NCBI GenBank assembly: GCA_947479915.1
Contig: CANKAU010000016.1
Coordinates: 1-46,289, forward strand
Length of the DNA: 46,289 nt
Reading direction: 5' to 3'
Origin: Chloroflexota bacterium
GTDB taxonomy: Bacteria; Chloroflexota; Dehalococcoidia; UBA2979
The notes below the pieces were generated by a model. The model saw only the letters and a list, made by a program, of their open reading frames with translations. It searched no databases and had not been told where the DNA came from. Position 1 is the stretch's first letter. The number at the start of each line of letters is the position of its first letter. A program made the translations under genes and the position numbers. This document shows positions 25,424 to 34,127 of this stretch, piece after piece.

Positions 25424-26572
25424 GTGGAACCGTTCAAGAACCGGTATTGCATCGTCGGCGTCGGGAACACCCGTTACGGGCGCAACCCCGGCCTGTCCCA
25501 GCTCGGCCACAACGTGAAGGCGATCCGCGCTGCCGCGGAGGACGCCGGGCTCGACATCAGCGAGATCGACGGCGTCATGACGAAGGCGCCGACGTCCACC
25601 TTCCCGATGCTGTGGGGCCAGCGCGTCGCCGAGGCGCTGAACATCGTCCCGAAGGTCGCCGGCACCATCGACCAGGCGGGCGCGAGCAACATCTCGCTCA
25701 TCCAGTACGCGATCACCGCGATCGAGCTGGGTCAGGCCTCGGTCGTGGCATGCGTGTACGGCGACAACCCGGCGACGGGCTCGCGCGCGACGTACAGCCG
25801 CCCGCGCGGCGGTGACGCGTTCGCCGGCATGTTCGGCGCGCCGCTGGGCTACGCCAGCGTGGCGCAGCGGCACATGTTCAAGTACGGCACGACGCACGAG
25901 CAGCTCGGCAACGTCGCGGTGGCGCACCGTCACCACGCGAGCATGAACCCGAACGCCCACTTCCAGGACCCGATCACCATGGAGGACTACAACAACTCCC
26001 GGTGGCTCGCGGAGCCGTTCCACCTCCTCGACTGCTGCCCGGTCTCGGACAGCGGCGCGGCGTGGATCGTTACGACCGAGGAGCGCGCGAAGACGCTGAA
26101 GCAGAACCCGGTCTACGTGCACGGCCTCGGCCAGGGGCACCCGTCGTGGGATCACACCCGGCGCGAGGACATGACCGTCTCCGGCGCGAAGATCGCTGCC
26201 GAGAGCGTGTTCCGCACCGCGGGCATGTCGCCGAAGGACATCGACTTCTGCGAGTTCTACGACTGCTTCACGATCGTCCCGATCATCACGCTCGAGGACT
26301 ACGGCTTCGTGAACAAGGGTGAGGGCGCTGCGTTCTTCGAGAACAAGCGCACGTGGATCGGCGGCGAGCTGCCGATCAACACTTCCGGCGGTCTGCTGTC
26401 GGAGACCGGTATGCCCGGGCCGCAGCACATCGTGGAGGCCGTCCGCCAGCTCCGCCACGCCTACGCGGGTACGCCCCGCCAGGTGGAAGGCGCGGAGGTC
26501 GGGCTGGTGTCGCAGCAGGGCGGCATCCTCACCACCCACGGCGCGATGATCGTGTCCAACCGACCGTCGTAG
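25424..26572 (+). CDS. thiolase-like protein (SCP-x/Ltp2 type)
   Basis: 382 residues from GTG 25424, chosen because GAGG lies 6 bases upstream; GTG 25412 is the longer option. Thiolase-fold features are IVGVGNTRYGRNPGLSQLGH, GLDISEIDGV and a C-terminal LPINTSGGLLSETGMPGPQH. Where true thiolases have the nucleophilic Cys in a CASG loop this protein has QAGASN (84-89), so it cannot act as a normal thiolase. Members of this branch pair with DUF35 proteins; Ltp2-ChsH2(DUF35) performs retro-aldol cleavage of steroid side-chain CoA esters. The DUF35 gene is next, so an aldolase or related C-C lyase is inferred. Confidence 0.85.
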   Translation: MEPFKNRYCIVGVGNTRYGRNPGLSQLGHNVKAIRAAAEDAGLDISEIDGVMTKAPTSTFPMLWGQRVAEALNIVPKVAGTIDQAGASNISLIQYAITAIELGQASVVACVYGDNPATGSRATYSRPRGGDAFAGMFGAPLGYASVAQRHMFKYGTTHEQLGNVAVAHRHHASMNPNAHFQDPITMEDYNNSRWLAEPFHLLDCCPVSDSGAAWIVTTEERAKTLKQNPVYVHGLGQGHPSWDHTRREDMTVSGAKIAAESVFRTAGMSPKDIDFCEFYDCFTIVPIITLEDYGFVNKGEGAAFFENKRTWIGGELPINTSGGLLSETGMPGPQHIVEAVRQLRHAYAGTPRQVEGAEVGLVSQQGGILTTHGAMIVSNRPS

Positions 26573-26592
26573 CGGCCGCAGAAGGAGCACCC

Positions 26593-27003
26593 ATGACCGC
26601 TGATCCTCGCGCCGAACTCCTCGCCGAGCCGACCGACGCTGACCGTGCCTACTGGGACGGGTTGGCGGAGGGCAAGCTGCGGATGCAGCAGTGTGGCGCG
26701 TGCAAACACTGGCAGGCCGTGCCCGAGTCGTTCTGCTTCGCGTGCGGCTCGGATTCCATGGAATGGAAGGACACGTCCGGCAAGGGGACGGTTCACACAT
26801 TCATCACCGTCCACCAGAAGTATCACCCCGCGTTTTACGACCTGATTCCGTATAACGTGTCCGTGATCGAGTTGGACGAGGGCCCCCGGCTGACTGCGAA
26901 TGTGGTCAACATCGCGCCCAACGACATCGCAATCGGAATGCGGGTGAAGGCGAAGCCAGCACCAGTGGGTGACCGCGTCGCGCTGTTCTTCGAGAAAGAG
27001 TAA
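26593..27003 (+). CDS. DUF35 Zn-ribbon/OB-fold protein
   Basis: 136 residues, ATG with AAGGAG upstream. An N-terminal rubredoxin-like zinc ribbon has Cys34, Cys37, Cys48 and Cys51 (CGAC...CFAC). An OB fold follows (GKGTVHTFITVH, PYNVSVIELDEGPRLTANVV). DUF35 proteins are acyl-CoA-binding partners of thiolase-like proteins. It lies 20 bases after the thiolase-like gene and 2 bases before the next, consistent with a complex made from one transcript. Confidence 0.9.
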   Translation: MTADPRAELLAEPTDADRAYWDGLAEGKLRMQQCGACKHWQAVPESFCFACGSDSMEWKDTSGKGTVHTFITVHQKYHPAFYDLIPYNVSVIELDEGPRLTANVVNIAPNDIAIGMRVKAKPAPVGDRVALFFEKE

Positions 27004-27005
27004 CG

Positions 27006-27422
27006 ATGAGGATTAGGAAAGACTGGTCGTCCTGGGATCCCGGAATGAGCTTCAAGACGCTCCCGGGTGCCATGGGCATTTACGAGATCGCTGACGAGCA
27101 GAAGAACTGCATCTACATCAGCTACGCCGGCGGGGCATCGCCCTACGGTCTCCGTGGCGAGCTGTACGCGATCTTCGGCATGCCGGCCGGCGCCGACAAG
27201 TGGAACTGGTCGCACCCGCACCCCGAGTCCATCCCGGCCGAGGTCAAGCAGCGCGCCAAGTACTACCGGTACGAGGTCACGCACAACTACTACAGCCGCT
27301 GGATTGAAGACCTGACCCGCTTCAGCGAGGACTACGAGACGCTGCCCGAGCTCAACAAGCTTGCGACCGCGCCGCGCGCCCCGCACCTGGGCCGATACCA
27401 CTGGAAGAGCGAGGGGATCTAA
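27006..27422 (+). CDS. small GIY-YIG-like protein in acyl-CoA operon
   Basis: 138 residues, 2 bases after the DUF35 stop. GAMGIYEIAD (22-31) and CIYISYAGG (35-43) followed by YGLRGELYAIF resemble the GIY, YIG and helix-1 Arg of the GIY-YIG fold (GIY...YIS/G...R). The rest is Trp/Tyr-rich (DKWNWSHPHPES, KYYRYEVTHNYYSRWIEDL) with no other family seen. A nuclease in a fatty-acid-type operon would be odd; the fold may serve another function. Function unknown. Confidence 0.55.
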   Translation: MRIRKDWSSWDPGMSFKTLPGAMGIYEIADEQKNCIYISYAGGASPYGLRGELYAIFGMPAGADKWNWSHPHPESIPAEVKQRAKYYRYEVTHNYYSRWIEDLTRFSEDYETLPELNKLATAPRAPHLGRYHWKSEGI

Positions 27423-27427
27423 CCGCC

Positions 27428-28594
27428 ATGGATATGCAGCGCACCGAAGAGCAGCAGCTCATCATCGACACCGTCCGCAAGTTCATCCGCGAGGAGATCC
27501 GTCCCCTCGAGGCCGACCTGGACCCGGACGCCTACGAGCTCAACCCCGAGGACGATGAGCGCCTGCGCGCCATGGTCAAGGAAATGGGCATGTACCAGAT
27601 GGGCCTGCCCGTCGAGTACGGTGGGCCCGGTGTCGACATCGTCACGCGCACCATGCTTGCTGAGGAGATGTCCCAGCACCGCGCGGGCCTGTACGCCCCG
27701 GCCTACGGCGCCTTCGGCTCCTCGCCGCCCGAGCACCTGTACAAGGGCACGGACGAGCAGAAGGAGAAGTACCTCTACCCGGTCATCCGCGGCGAGAAGC
27801 ACGCCTTCTTCGGCCTGTCGGAGCCGTCCGGTGGTTCTGACCCGGCGCGCTCGATCCGCACGCGCGGCGTCCGCGACGGCGACTCGTGGGTGATCAACGG
27901 CGGCAAGCTGTGGAACTCCGGCGCGGACACAGCCGACTTCGGCATCGTCTACGTGCGCACGGACCCGACCAAGGGTCGCCAGGGCATCACCGCGTTCCTC
28001 GTGGACACGGACACCCCGGGTTTCCGCGTGCAGCGCCTGGTGCAGGTGCTCCGGTCGCACTACACGACGGAGCTGTCCTTCACGGACATGCGCATCCCGC
28101 ACTCGCAGATCCTCGGTGAAGAGGGCGGCGGGTTCGCGCTGGCGAACGACACCCTGGCGCACAACCGCATCCCCTACGCGTCCGCCTGCCTCGGCATCGC
28201 GGTTTACGCGCAGGAGCTCGCCATCGAGTGGGCGAAGCAGCGCGTCACGTTCGGTGAGCCGCTCGCCAACCGCCAGGCGATCCAGTGGATGCTGGTCGAC
28301 AACGAGATCGACATGCGCACGAGCCGCTGGATCGCGCTCGACGCGGCGGCCCGCGCCCAGCGCGGTGAGTCGTTCCGCTTCGAGTCGTCCATGGCCAAGC
28401 TCCTCTGCACGGAGGCGGCCGGTCGCGTGATCGACCGCTGCATGCAGATCCACGGCGGCCTGGGCATGGCCAAGGACATGCCGTTCGAGCGCTGGTACCG
28501 CGAGGTCCGCATCCGCCGCATCGGCGAGGGTACCTCGGAGATCCAGCGCGTGGTCATGGCTCGTGACCTGCTGAACGTCCGCTCCGGCAGCTAG
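27428..28594 (+). CDS. acyl-CoA dehydrogenase
   Basis: 388 residues, normal length. FAD-dependent alpha,beta-dehydrogenation of an acyl-CoA. Family segments: QQLIIDTVRKFIREEIRPLE, FGLSEPSGGSDPARSIRTRG, WVINGGKLWNSGA, QRVTFGEPLANRQAIQWML, and the catalytic Glu367 in RRIGEGTSEIQ. It is the fourth gene of the operon, 5 bases after the GIY-YIG-like gene, and is followed by a small hairpin before the crotonase. Confidence 0.95.
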   Translation: MDMQRTEEQQLIIDTVRKFIREEIRPLEADLDPDAYELNPEDDERLRAMVKEMGMYQMGLPVEYGGPGVDIVTRTMLAEEMSQHRAGLYAPAYGAFGSSPPEHLYKGTDEQKEKYLYPVIRGEKHAFFGLSEPSGGSDPARSIRTRGVRDGDSWVINGGKLWNSGADTADFGIVYVRTDPTKGRQGITAFLVDTDTPGFRVQRLVQVLRSHYTTELSFTDMRIPHSQILGEEGGGFALANDTLAHNRIPYASACLGIAVYAQELAIEWAKQRVTFGEPLANRQAIQWMLVDNEIDMRTSRWIALDAAARAQRGESFRFESSMAKLLCTEAAGRVIDRCMQIHGGLGMAKDMPFERWYREVRIRRIGEGTSEIQRVVMARDLLNVRSGS

Positions 28595-28609
28595 CCGAGC
28601 ACGCAGTTG

Positions 28610-28631
28610 GGGGCGCCCTTCGGGGCGCCCT
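28610..28631 (+). other. intergenic hairpin within operon
   Basis: GGGCGCC/GGCGCCC (28611-28617/28624-28630) around CTTCGG, 16 bases after the dehydrogenase stop. There is no T run; a partial terminator or RNA-processing structure that lowers expression of the downstream genes is likely. Confidence 0.5.
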
Positions 28632-28650
28632 CGTGCACTTGGGGGGGATC

Positions 28651-29466
28651 ATGACGGTCGACTTCAGCGTCAACGACAAGATCGCGACGCTCACGCTCAA
28701 CAACCCGGAGTCGCTCAACGCGATGAACCCGGAGATGTACCGACTGCTCTCGGAGTACTGGGTCGAGGTGCGCGACAACCCGGATATCTGGGTCGCCATC
28801 ATCACCGGCGCCCCCCAGCCGGATCGTCCCGCCGAGCGCCAGGTCTTCTGCGCCGGCGCTGACCTGAAGAACGCCGTCCGCCGCAACGAGCGCGACGACC
28901 CCGGTGCCGACAACTACAAGTTCTTCCAGACGCAGGAAGGCCTGCTGCTCAACCGCGGCCTCGAGGTGTGGAAGCCCGTGGTCGCCGCGGTGAACGGCCT
29001 CTGCCTCGCCGGCGGCATGACGCTGCTCATGGCGACCGACATCCGCATCGGCTCCGAGTACTCCGCGTACGACCTGTCCGAGGTCAAGCGCGGCATCCTG
29101 CCGGGCAACGGCGGCACGCAGCGCACCGCGCGCCAGCTCCCGTACCCGATTGCGATGGAAGTGCTCCTCGCGGGCAAGCGCCTCACGGCCGAGCGTGCCG
29201 CGCAGCACGGCTTCATCAACGAAGTCGTCCCGCACGACCAGGTCCTGAGCCGCGCCCAGAAGTACGCCGAAGAACTCCGCGCGATGCCGCCGCTGGCGGT
29301 TCGCGCGATCAAGGAGCTCGCGACCCGCGCGCACAACGGCCTGCCGCTGTCGGAGGGTCTGCGCATGGAAGGCGCGATCAGCGCCGCCCTGCACCACACC
29401 GATGACGCGAAGGAAGGGCCGCGCGCGTTCGCCGAGAAGCGCCAGCCCGTCTTCCGCGGCCGCTAA
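28651..29466 (+). CDS. enoyl-CoA hydratase/isomerase family protein
   Basis: 271 residues from ATG 28651, after a run of seven Gs serving as ribosome site. Crotonase fold with oxyanion-hole segments VFCAGADLK (66-73) and NGLCLAGGM (115-123). Hydratases use two Glu residues; here the first position is Thr124 (GGMTLL for GGGCEL) while the second is Glu144 (DLSEVKRGILPG). One-Glu crotonases can be isomerases, hydrolases or lyases, so simple hydration should not be assumed. Confidence 0.88.
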   Translation: MTVDFSVNDKIATLTLNNPESLNAMNPEMYRLLSEYWVEVRDNPDIWVAIITGAPQPDRPAERQVFCAGADLKNAVRRNERDDPGADNYKFFQTQEGLLLNRGLEVWKPVVAAVNGLCLAGGMTLLMATDIRIGSEYSAYDLSEVKRGILPGNGGTQRTARQLPYPIAMEVLLAGKRLTAERAAQHGFINEVVPHDQVLSRAQKYAEELRAMPPLAVRAIKELATRAHNGLPLSEGLRMEGAISAALHHTDDAKEGPRAFAEKRQPVFRGR

Positions 29467-29469
29467 GCA

Positions 29470-30159
29470 GTGGCGTCACGCTGGCTGGAGATGCACGTAC
29501 ACACCCGGGCCGGTTCGTCCGACTCGAGCATCACGGTGGACACCCTCGGCGAGCGCGCTCAGGCTGCGGGCGTCGAGGGCATCGTGGTCGCGGAGCATTA
29601 CCGGGTCTGGTCTGACTGGGAGCGGGAGGCGTTCTTCGACCGGTGGGGCATTCGCGTCTACCGGGCGATGGAGGCCACGACCGACATCGGTCACATCCTG
29701 CTGGTGGGGTCGCCCCCTGGCTACTCGCCCGCAAGCGATAGCCGGACGCTCCTGCGGCAGGCACGGGACGCCGGGATCTTCACGATCCTCGCACACCCGT
29801 TCCGCTTCCACTTCGACCCGGTGCATTCCGGGAGTCGCCCCGTGTTCACGCAGGGCGCGCCCGCGGAAGAATTGGCGAAGAGTGAAATCTTTTCGCTGGT
29901 CGACGCCGTAGAAATTGAAAACGGGGGTTGTAACGACCGAGAGAACGCCATGGCCGCCGCAGTCGCGGAGATCCTGGGCCTCCCGGTCACCATCGGCAGC
30001 GACGCACACCACGTGCAGGAGCTTGGCCGCATCACCCTGCCCGTCCCGGCGATCCCGGAGAACGAGGCAGAACTGGTGGAATTGATTTCCGGACTCACCC
30101 TGCGGGATGTGATGTCCAGCGAGCGGAAGCCCCTTGAGCCGCTCGCGGGGCATGAATAG
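29470..30159 (+). CDS. PHP-domain metal-dependent phosphoesterase/hydrolase
   Basis: 229 residues from GTG 29470, 3 bases after the crotonase. Metal ligands of the PHP fold: MHVHTRAGSSDSS, VVAEHYRV, TILAHPFRFH, AVEIENGG, and C-terminal TIGSDAHHV. Family members hydrolyse phosphoesters or related bonds with two or three metals. A partner in acyl-CoA degradation is not known; the tight linkage on both sides (12 bases to the permease) shows co-expression with transport. Confidence 0.8.
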   Translation: MASRWLEMHVHTRAGSSDSSITVDTLGERAQAAGVEGIVVAEHYRVWSDWEREAFFDRWGIRVYRAMEATTDIGHILLVGSPPGYSPASDSRTLLRQARDAGIFTILAHPFRFHFDPVHSGSRPVFTQGAPAEELAKSEIFSLVDAVEIENGGCNDRENAMAAAVAEILGLPVTIGSDAHHVQELGRITLPVPAIPENEAELVELISGLTLRDVMSSERKPLEPLAGHE

Positions 30160-30171
30160 GACGGGAACCAC

Positions 30172-31119
30172 ATGTATCGATACATGCTCAGCCGCCTGGG
30201 TCTCCTCGCAGTCAGCCTTGTCGGGCTGAGCATGCTCGTCTTCGTGTTGCTGCGGGTGGTGCCCGGTGACGCCGCCGTGTTCCTCGCCGGTGCCGACAAC
30301 TCCAACATCGCGCACGTCGAGGAGATCCGAGCGAGCCTCGGCCTCAGCGACCCGATCCCCGTGCAGTACCTGCGCTGGGTGTTCGCCACGCTGAAGGGCG
30401 ACATGGGCCAGTCACTCTTCACCCGCGAGACCGTGGGCCACGCGCTCAGCGTTCGGCTCCCCGTCTCGGTGGAGCTCGGCCTGCTCTCGCTCACGCTCGC
30501 AGTGATCGTGGCGCTGCCGGTCGGCATCATCTCGGCGCTCAAGCAAGACACCTGGACGGACCAGTCCCTCCGCCTGCTGAGCATCGTGGGCCTCGCGGTG
30601 CCGAACTTCTGGCTCGGCACGATGGCGATCGTCTTCGGCTCGCGCTACCTCAACTGGATTCCGCCGGTCGGCTACGAGTCCTTCTTCAGCTCGCCGTCGC
30701 AGAACATCCAGCAGTTCATGATCCCCGCCGTCATCCTCGGTGCCGGCCTCTCCGCCTCGCTCGTGCGCATGCTGCGCTCCTCGATGCTTGAAGTGCTGCG
30801 CGAGGACTACATCCGCACCGCGCGCGCCAAGGGCCTGGACACCATGTCCGTGGTGCGCCGACACATGCTCAAGAACGCGATGATCCCGGTGGTGACGTTG
30901 TTCGGCATTCAGGCCGGAACCATCGTCGGCGGCGCGGTCATCATCGAGAACATCTTCAACTTGCCCGGAATGGGGCGCCTGGTGATCGACGCGATCAGCC
31001 GGCGCGACTATCCGTTGGTGCAGGGCGTCGTGATGGCGTTCGGCACGTTCATCCTCATGGTGAACCTGGTCACGGACCTGGTGTACGTGTGGCTGGATCC
31101 CCGCATCAGCTACCGCTAG
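30172..31119 (+). CDS. ABC transporter permease, DppB/OppB type
   Basis: 315 residues, six membrane helices. Starts MYRYMLSRLGLLAVSLVGLS; PGDAA after helix 1 and the EAA loop DYIRTARAKGLD before helix 5 are as in DppB, and C-terminal VWLDPRISYR is typical. It imports peptides, nickel or other small organics with a partner permease. No ATPase gene is in the operon, so it must use ATPases encoded elsewhere. The start codon lies in a 16-bp palindrome, CATGTATCGATACATG (30171-30186). Confidence 0.93.
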   Translation: MYRYMLSRLGLLAVSLVGLSMLVFVLLRVVPGDAAVFLAGADNSNIAHVEEIRASLGLSDPIPVQYLRWVFATLKGDMGQSLFTRETVGHALSVRLPVSVELGLLSLTLAVIVALPVGIISALKQDTWTDQSLRLLSIVGLAVPNFWLGTMAIVFGSRYLNWIPPVGYESFFSSPSQNIQQFMIPAVILGAGLSASLVRMLRSSMLEVLREDYIRTARAKGLDTMSVVRRHMLKNAMIPVVTLFGIQAGTIVGGAVIIENIFNLPGMGRLVIDAISRRDYPLVQGVVMAFGTFILMVNLVTDLVYVWLDPRISYR

Positions 31120-31182
31120 CGAGCATTCGGCACCCTCCGCGTCGACCTCTCGGCGTTGCGCGAACAGAAGGCATGGACTCAG

Positions 31183-32103
31183 ATGGCAACCGGCAGAACG
31201 GCAACACTGGCTCCGTCTGATCGCCTCGGCATCCTGGGCGACGTGGTCCGCCCGGTGCTCTCCCTCCTGAAGCAGCTCCGACGCAAGCCGCTCGGGCTCA
31301 TCAGCCTCGTGCTGCTCGTGTTCCTGATCTCCGTGACGGTCTTCGCATCGTGGGTCGCGCCCTACGCGATCGACGAGGCGACCGATCGCTTCGCGCAGCC
31401 CCCCACCCTGCTGAATTGGTTCGGCACCGATCACCTCGGACGTGACGTCCTGAGCCGCGTGCTCTATGGCGGCCAGGTGTCGCTGCGCGTCGGATTCGTC
31501 GCGGTCGTGATCGGCCTCGGCGTCGGCGTGGTTGTCGGCGTGCTGTCCGGGTACGTGGGCGGCTGGGTGGACATGGTCCTCCAGCGCGTCGTCGACATCC
31601 TGATGGCCGTGCCGAACATCCTGCTCGCGCTCACCATCGTCGCGTCGTTTGGCGCCGGCATCTGGAACGTCACGTTTGCCATCGCCGTCGGTATCGCGCC
31701 TCGCGCGGCGCGCGTGGTCCGCGGCAGCACGCTTGCCGTGCGCGGCATGCCCTACATCGAGGCGGCTGAGTCGCTCGGCATGAACTCGATCCGCCTGATG
31801 TCGCGCCATGTGCTGCCGAACATCATGGCTCCGATCATCGTCATTGCTTCGATCCAGTTGGGCGTCGCGATCGTCGTCGAGGCCTCGCTCTCGTTCCTTG
31901 GCCTCGGCGTCCCGCTGAACGTCCCGACCTGGGGCAACATGCTCAGCGGCGCAGGCCTGCGCTACATGATCCGCGCGCCATGGATGGCGATCGCGCCGGG
32001 CCTGGCCCTGACGCTTGTCGTCGTCGCGCTGAACCTCTTCGGCGACTCGCTCCGCGACATCCTCGACCCGCGCCTGCGTGGCTCGCGCGGCAGCGGTCAC
32101 TAG
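31183..32103 (+). CDS. ABC transporter permease, DppC/OppC type
   Basis: 306 residues from ATG 31183; a TTG at 31156 would add nine residues. FGTDHLGRDVLSRVLYGGQV, EAA loop PYIEAAESLGMNS and C-terminal NLFGDSLRDILDPRLRG define the DppC type. It pairs with the preceding DppB protein. The two binding-protein genes follow. Confidence 0.93.
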   Translation: MATGRTATLAPSDRLGILGDVVRPVLSLLKQLRRKPLGLISLVLLVFLISVTVFASWVAPYAIDEATDRFAQPPTLLNWFGTDHLGRDVLSRVLYGGQVSLRVGFVAVVIGLGVGVVVGVLSGYVGGWVDMVLQRVVDILMAVPNILLALTIVASFGAGIWNVTFAIAVGIAPRAARVVRGSTLAVRGMPYIEAAESLGMNSIRLMSRHVLPNIMAPIIVIASIQLGVAIVVEASLSFLGLGVPLNVPTWGNMLSGAGLRYMIRAPWMAIAPGLALTLVVVALNLFGDSLRDILDPRLRGSRGSGH

Positions 32104-32196
32104 TGCACCCGTCGCCTCCGCGCGTGACTGAACGCGAGGCGTCAGAAGGGCTCCCGGCAGGCCCGGGGATTCAACATCGAGTGGCGTAAGCCCGAA

Positions 32197-32264
32197 GGAC
32201 ACCCCCCATTGTGACTGGGGATGCGGGTGTCCGTATGTGGCGTGCGTCGTGCTCGTGCACGACG
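32197..32264 (+). other. two hairpins in the leader of first binding-protein gene
   Basis: GGACACC/GGTGTCC (32197-32203/32226-32232) with inner CCCCA/TGGGG (32204-32208/32216-32220). Then CGTCGTGC/GCACGACG (32245-32252/32257-32264) with a TCGT loop, 24 bases before the TTG start. No T tract. They may stop 3' decay or partly terminate after the permease genes. Confidence 0.5.
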
Positions 32265-32288
32265 GCGTCCCGTCCAGAGGGGGACGAC

Positions 32289-33980
32289 TTGGCTGACTAC
32301 TGGAATCGGATCTCGAATCAAGCGGTGAGCCGTCGCGGCGTCCTGCGCGGCGCGGCGATCGGTGCGAGCGGCCTCGCGGGCGCGGCCCTCATCGGCTGCG
32401 GCGGCGGCGCGAAGAGCGACGACGCGGGCGCGAAGCCCGGCGCCGCTGGCAGCAGCGCTGCGGCCGGTGCGCCGGCGACCAAGCGCAAGGGCGGCGTGCT
32501 CCGCACTGCGATCGCGGCCGACCCGCCCAACTGGAGTGTGTTCACCGCCGCCACCTACACGGTGCAGATGAACGGCCACGCCTACGACAAGCTGGTCGAC
32601 GTGGCGACCGGGCCCGGCAACGACCCGCTCTCCGCGAACCTCATCCCCGGGCTGGCGCAGGCGATGCCTGAGACGCCCGACCCCTCGACCTACGTCTTCA
32701 AGATCCGGCAGGGCGTGAAGTTCCAGAACGTCGCGCCCGTGAACGGCCGTCCGCTCACCGTCGAGGACGTGAAGTACTCGATCGACCAGATCCGCAACAG
32801 CAACACCTTCAAGGCTGACTACGCAGCGGTCTCGGACGTCACCACGCCGGACGCGAACACGCTGATCGTGAAGACCAAGACGCCGTACGCGCCGCTGCTG
32901 AACTTCTCCGCCGGCCACTACGGATGGCGCATCTTCCCGAAGGAGATCATCGACTCCAAGATCACGGACACGAACGCGATCGGCACCGGTCCGTTCATCC
33001 GCTCGGAGTACGCGCAGGGCAACCGCGCTGTGTTCAAGAAGAACCCGGACTACTGGGACAAGGACTCGATCAGCATCGACGAGATGCAGGTCCTCGTCAT
33101 GCCGGACACCACGGCTATGGCGGCTGCGTTCCGCACGAAGCAGATCGACATCACGCCGACCGGCCTGAGCCCGATCCAGGTGGAGGATCTGCAGAAGCAG
33201 GTCAAGGACGCCACGATCCAGAAGTCGCTGGGTAACGTCCCGTGGATCGCCTTCAACACCACGAAGCCGCCGTTCAACGACGTCCGCGTGCGCCAGGCGA
33301 TCTCGCTGCTGTACAACCGCGACGCGGAGCGGAAGTCCGTGTTCAACGGCGAGTCCGACAGCACGGCCCTGCTGCCGTTCCCGGAGGCCCTGAAGCCGAA
33401 GGACATTCCGGACATGCAGAACTTCCGGAAGCTGGACGTCGCGGAGGCGAAGAAGCTGCTGGCTGCCGCGGGCTTCGCCAACGGCTTCAAGACGCCGATC
33501 ATCTGGACGAACCAGTACTCGCAGACCGCCGGCTACACCGACTCGCTCGACCGCATCGTCGGCGACCTCAAGGCCGGCGGCATCGACGCGACCCCGCAGT
33601 CCGTCGAGTACGGCCAGTGGATCGCGAGCATCTACCGCCCGCCGTTCAACTTCGAGGGCATCCTGTGGGGCCCCGGCCGGTACTACTCCGACCCGGATCC
33701 GTACGTCTCGTACTGGCTGCACCCGAAGGGCATCGCGAACCAGAGCCGCGTGAACGACCCGGCGATGACCGCGCTGCTGGAGAAGCAGGCCATCCAGATC
33801 AACCCGAAGGAGCGCTGGGACACGCTGCGGGAGATCCAGAAGCTCGAGGCCAAGAACATGTACTACGTGTGGCGTGACGTCGGCACGACCAGCGTCTTCG
33901 TGAACAAGAACGTTCACGACTTCGCTCGTCACGACGGCTACGACATGCGGGAGCTGTGGAAGGTCTGGCTGGACGCCTAA
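32289..33980 (+). CDS. ABC substrate-binding lipoprotein (SBP family 5), copy 1
   Basis: 563 residues from TTG 32289, with GAGGGGG five bases upstream; the longer GTG start has an unrelated leader. Tat-type lipoprotein signal: SRRGVLRGAAIGASG and lipobox LIGC. A short Ala/Gly/Lys linker precedes an SBP_bac_5 domain (VFKIRQGVKFQNVAPVNGRP, AIGTGPFIRSEYAQGNRAVF, YWLHPKGIANQS). It delivers substrate to the DppB/C permease. It is clearly paralogous to the next gene, with long identical stretches in the C-terminal third. Ligand not predictable. Confidence 0.93.
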   Translation: MADYWNRISNQAVSRRGVLRGAAIGASGLAGAALIGCGGGAKSDDAGAKPGAAGSSAAAGAPATKRKGGVLRTAIAADPPNWSVFTAATYTVQMNGHAYDKLVDVATGPGNDPLSANLIPGLAQAMPETPDPSTYVFKIRQGVKFQNVAPVNGRPLTVEDVKYSIDQIRNSNTFKADYAAVSDVTTPDANTLIVKTKTPYAPLLNFSAGHYGWRIFPKEIIDSKITDTNAIGTGPFIRSEYAQGNRAVFKKNPDYWDKDSISIDEMQVLVMPDTTAMAAAFRTKQIDITPTGLSPIQVEDLQKQVKDATIQKSLGNVPWIAFNTTKPPFNDVRVRQAISLLYNRDAERKSVFNGESDSTALLPFPEALKPKDIPDMQNFRKLDVAEAKKLLAAAGFANGFKTPIIWTNQYSQTAGYTDSLDRIVGDLKAGGIDATPQSVEYGQWIASIYRPPFNFEGILWGPGRYYSDPDPYVSYWLHPKGIANQSRVNDPAMTALLEKQAIQINPKERWDTLREIQKLEAKNMYYVWRDVGTTSVFVNKNVHDFARHDGYDMRELWKVWLDA

Positions 33981-34008
33981 CCCGTCCCGCTCGGAAGACA
34001 GACGTGGT

Positions 34009-34040
34009 GCAGCGGCGCCGGGGCAACCCGGCGCCGCTGC
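34009..34040 (+). terminator. terminator of first binding-protein gene
   Basis: A perfect 14-bp stem GCAGCGGCGCCGGG/CCCGGCGCCGCTGC with a GCAA (GNRA) tetraloop, 28 bases after the stop. No long T run. An almost identical hairpin follows the second copy. Confidence 0.8.
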
Positions 34041-34070
34041 CGCGTTTCGGGCGCGACCAGACGAGGTGCC

Positions 34071-34086
34071 TGAGACGACCGTCTCA
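34071..34086. promoter_or_regulatory. 16-bp palindrome upstream of second binding-protein gene
   Basis: TGAGACG-AC-CGTCTCA, 7-base perfect arms, about 60 bases upstream of the CRP/FNR-like dyad in the 236-base gap. Possible operator. Confidence 0.35.
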
Positions 34087-34127
34087 CGACATGCGTGTGT
34101 GACGGCCAGCGCTCCGCAATGAGTTCG

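Noticed and set aside
31156-31182. TTG 31156 as start of the DppC-type permease
   Set aside because: No ribosome site before it and the nine extra residues are not conserved-looking; ATG 31183 preferred.
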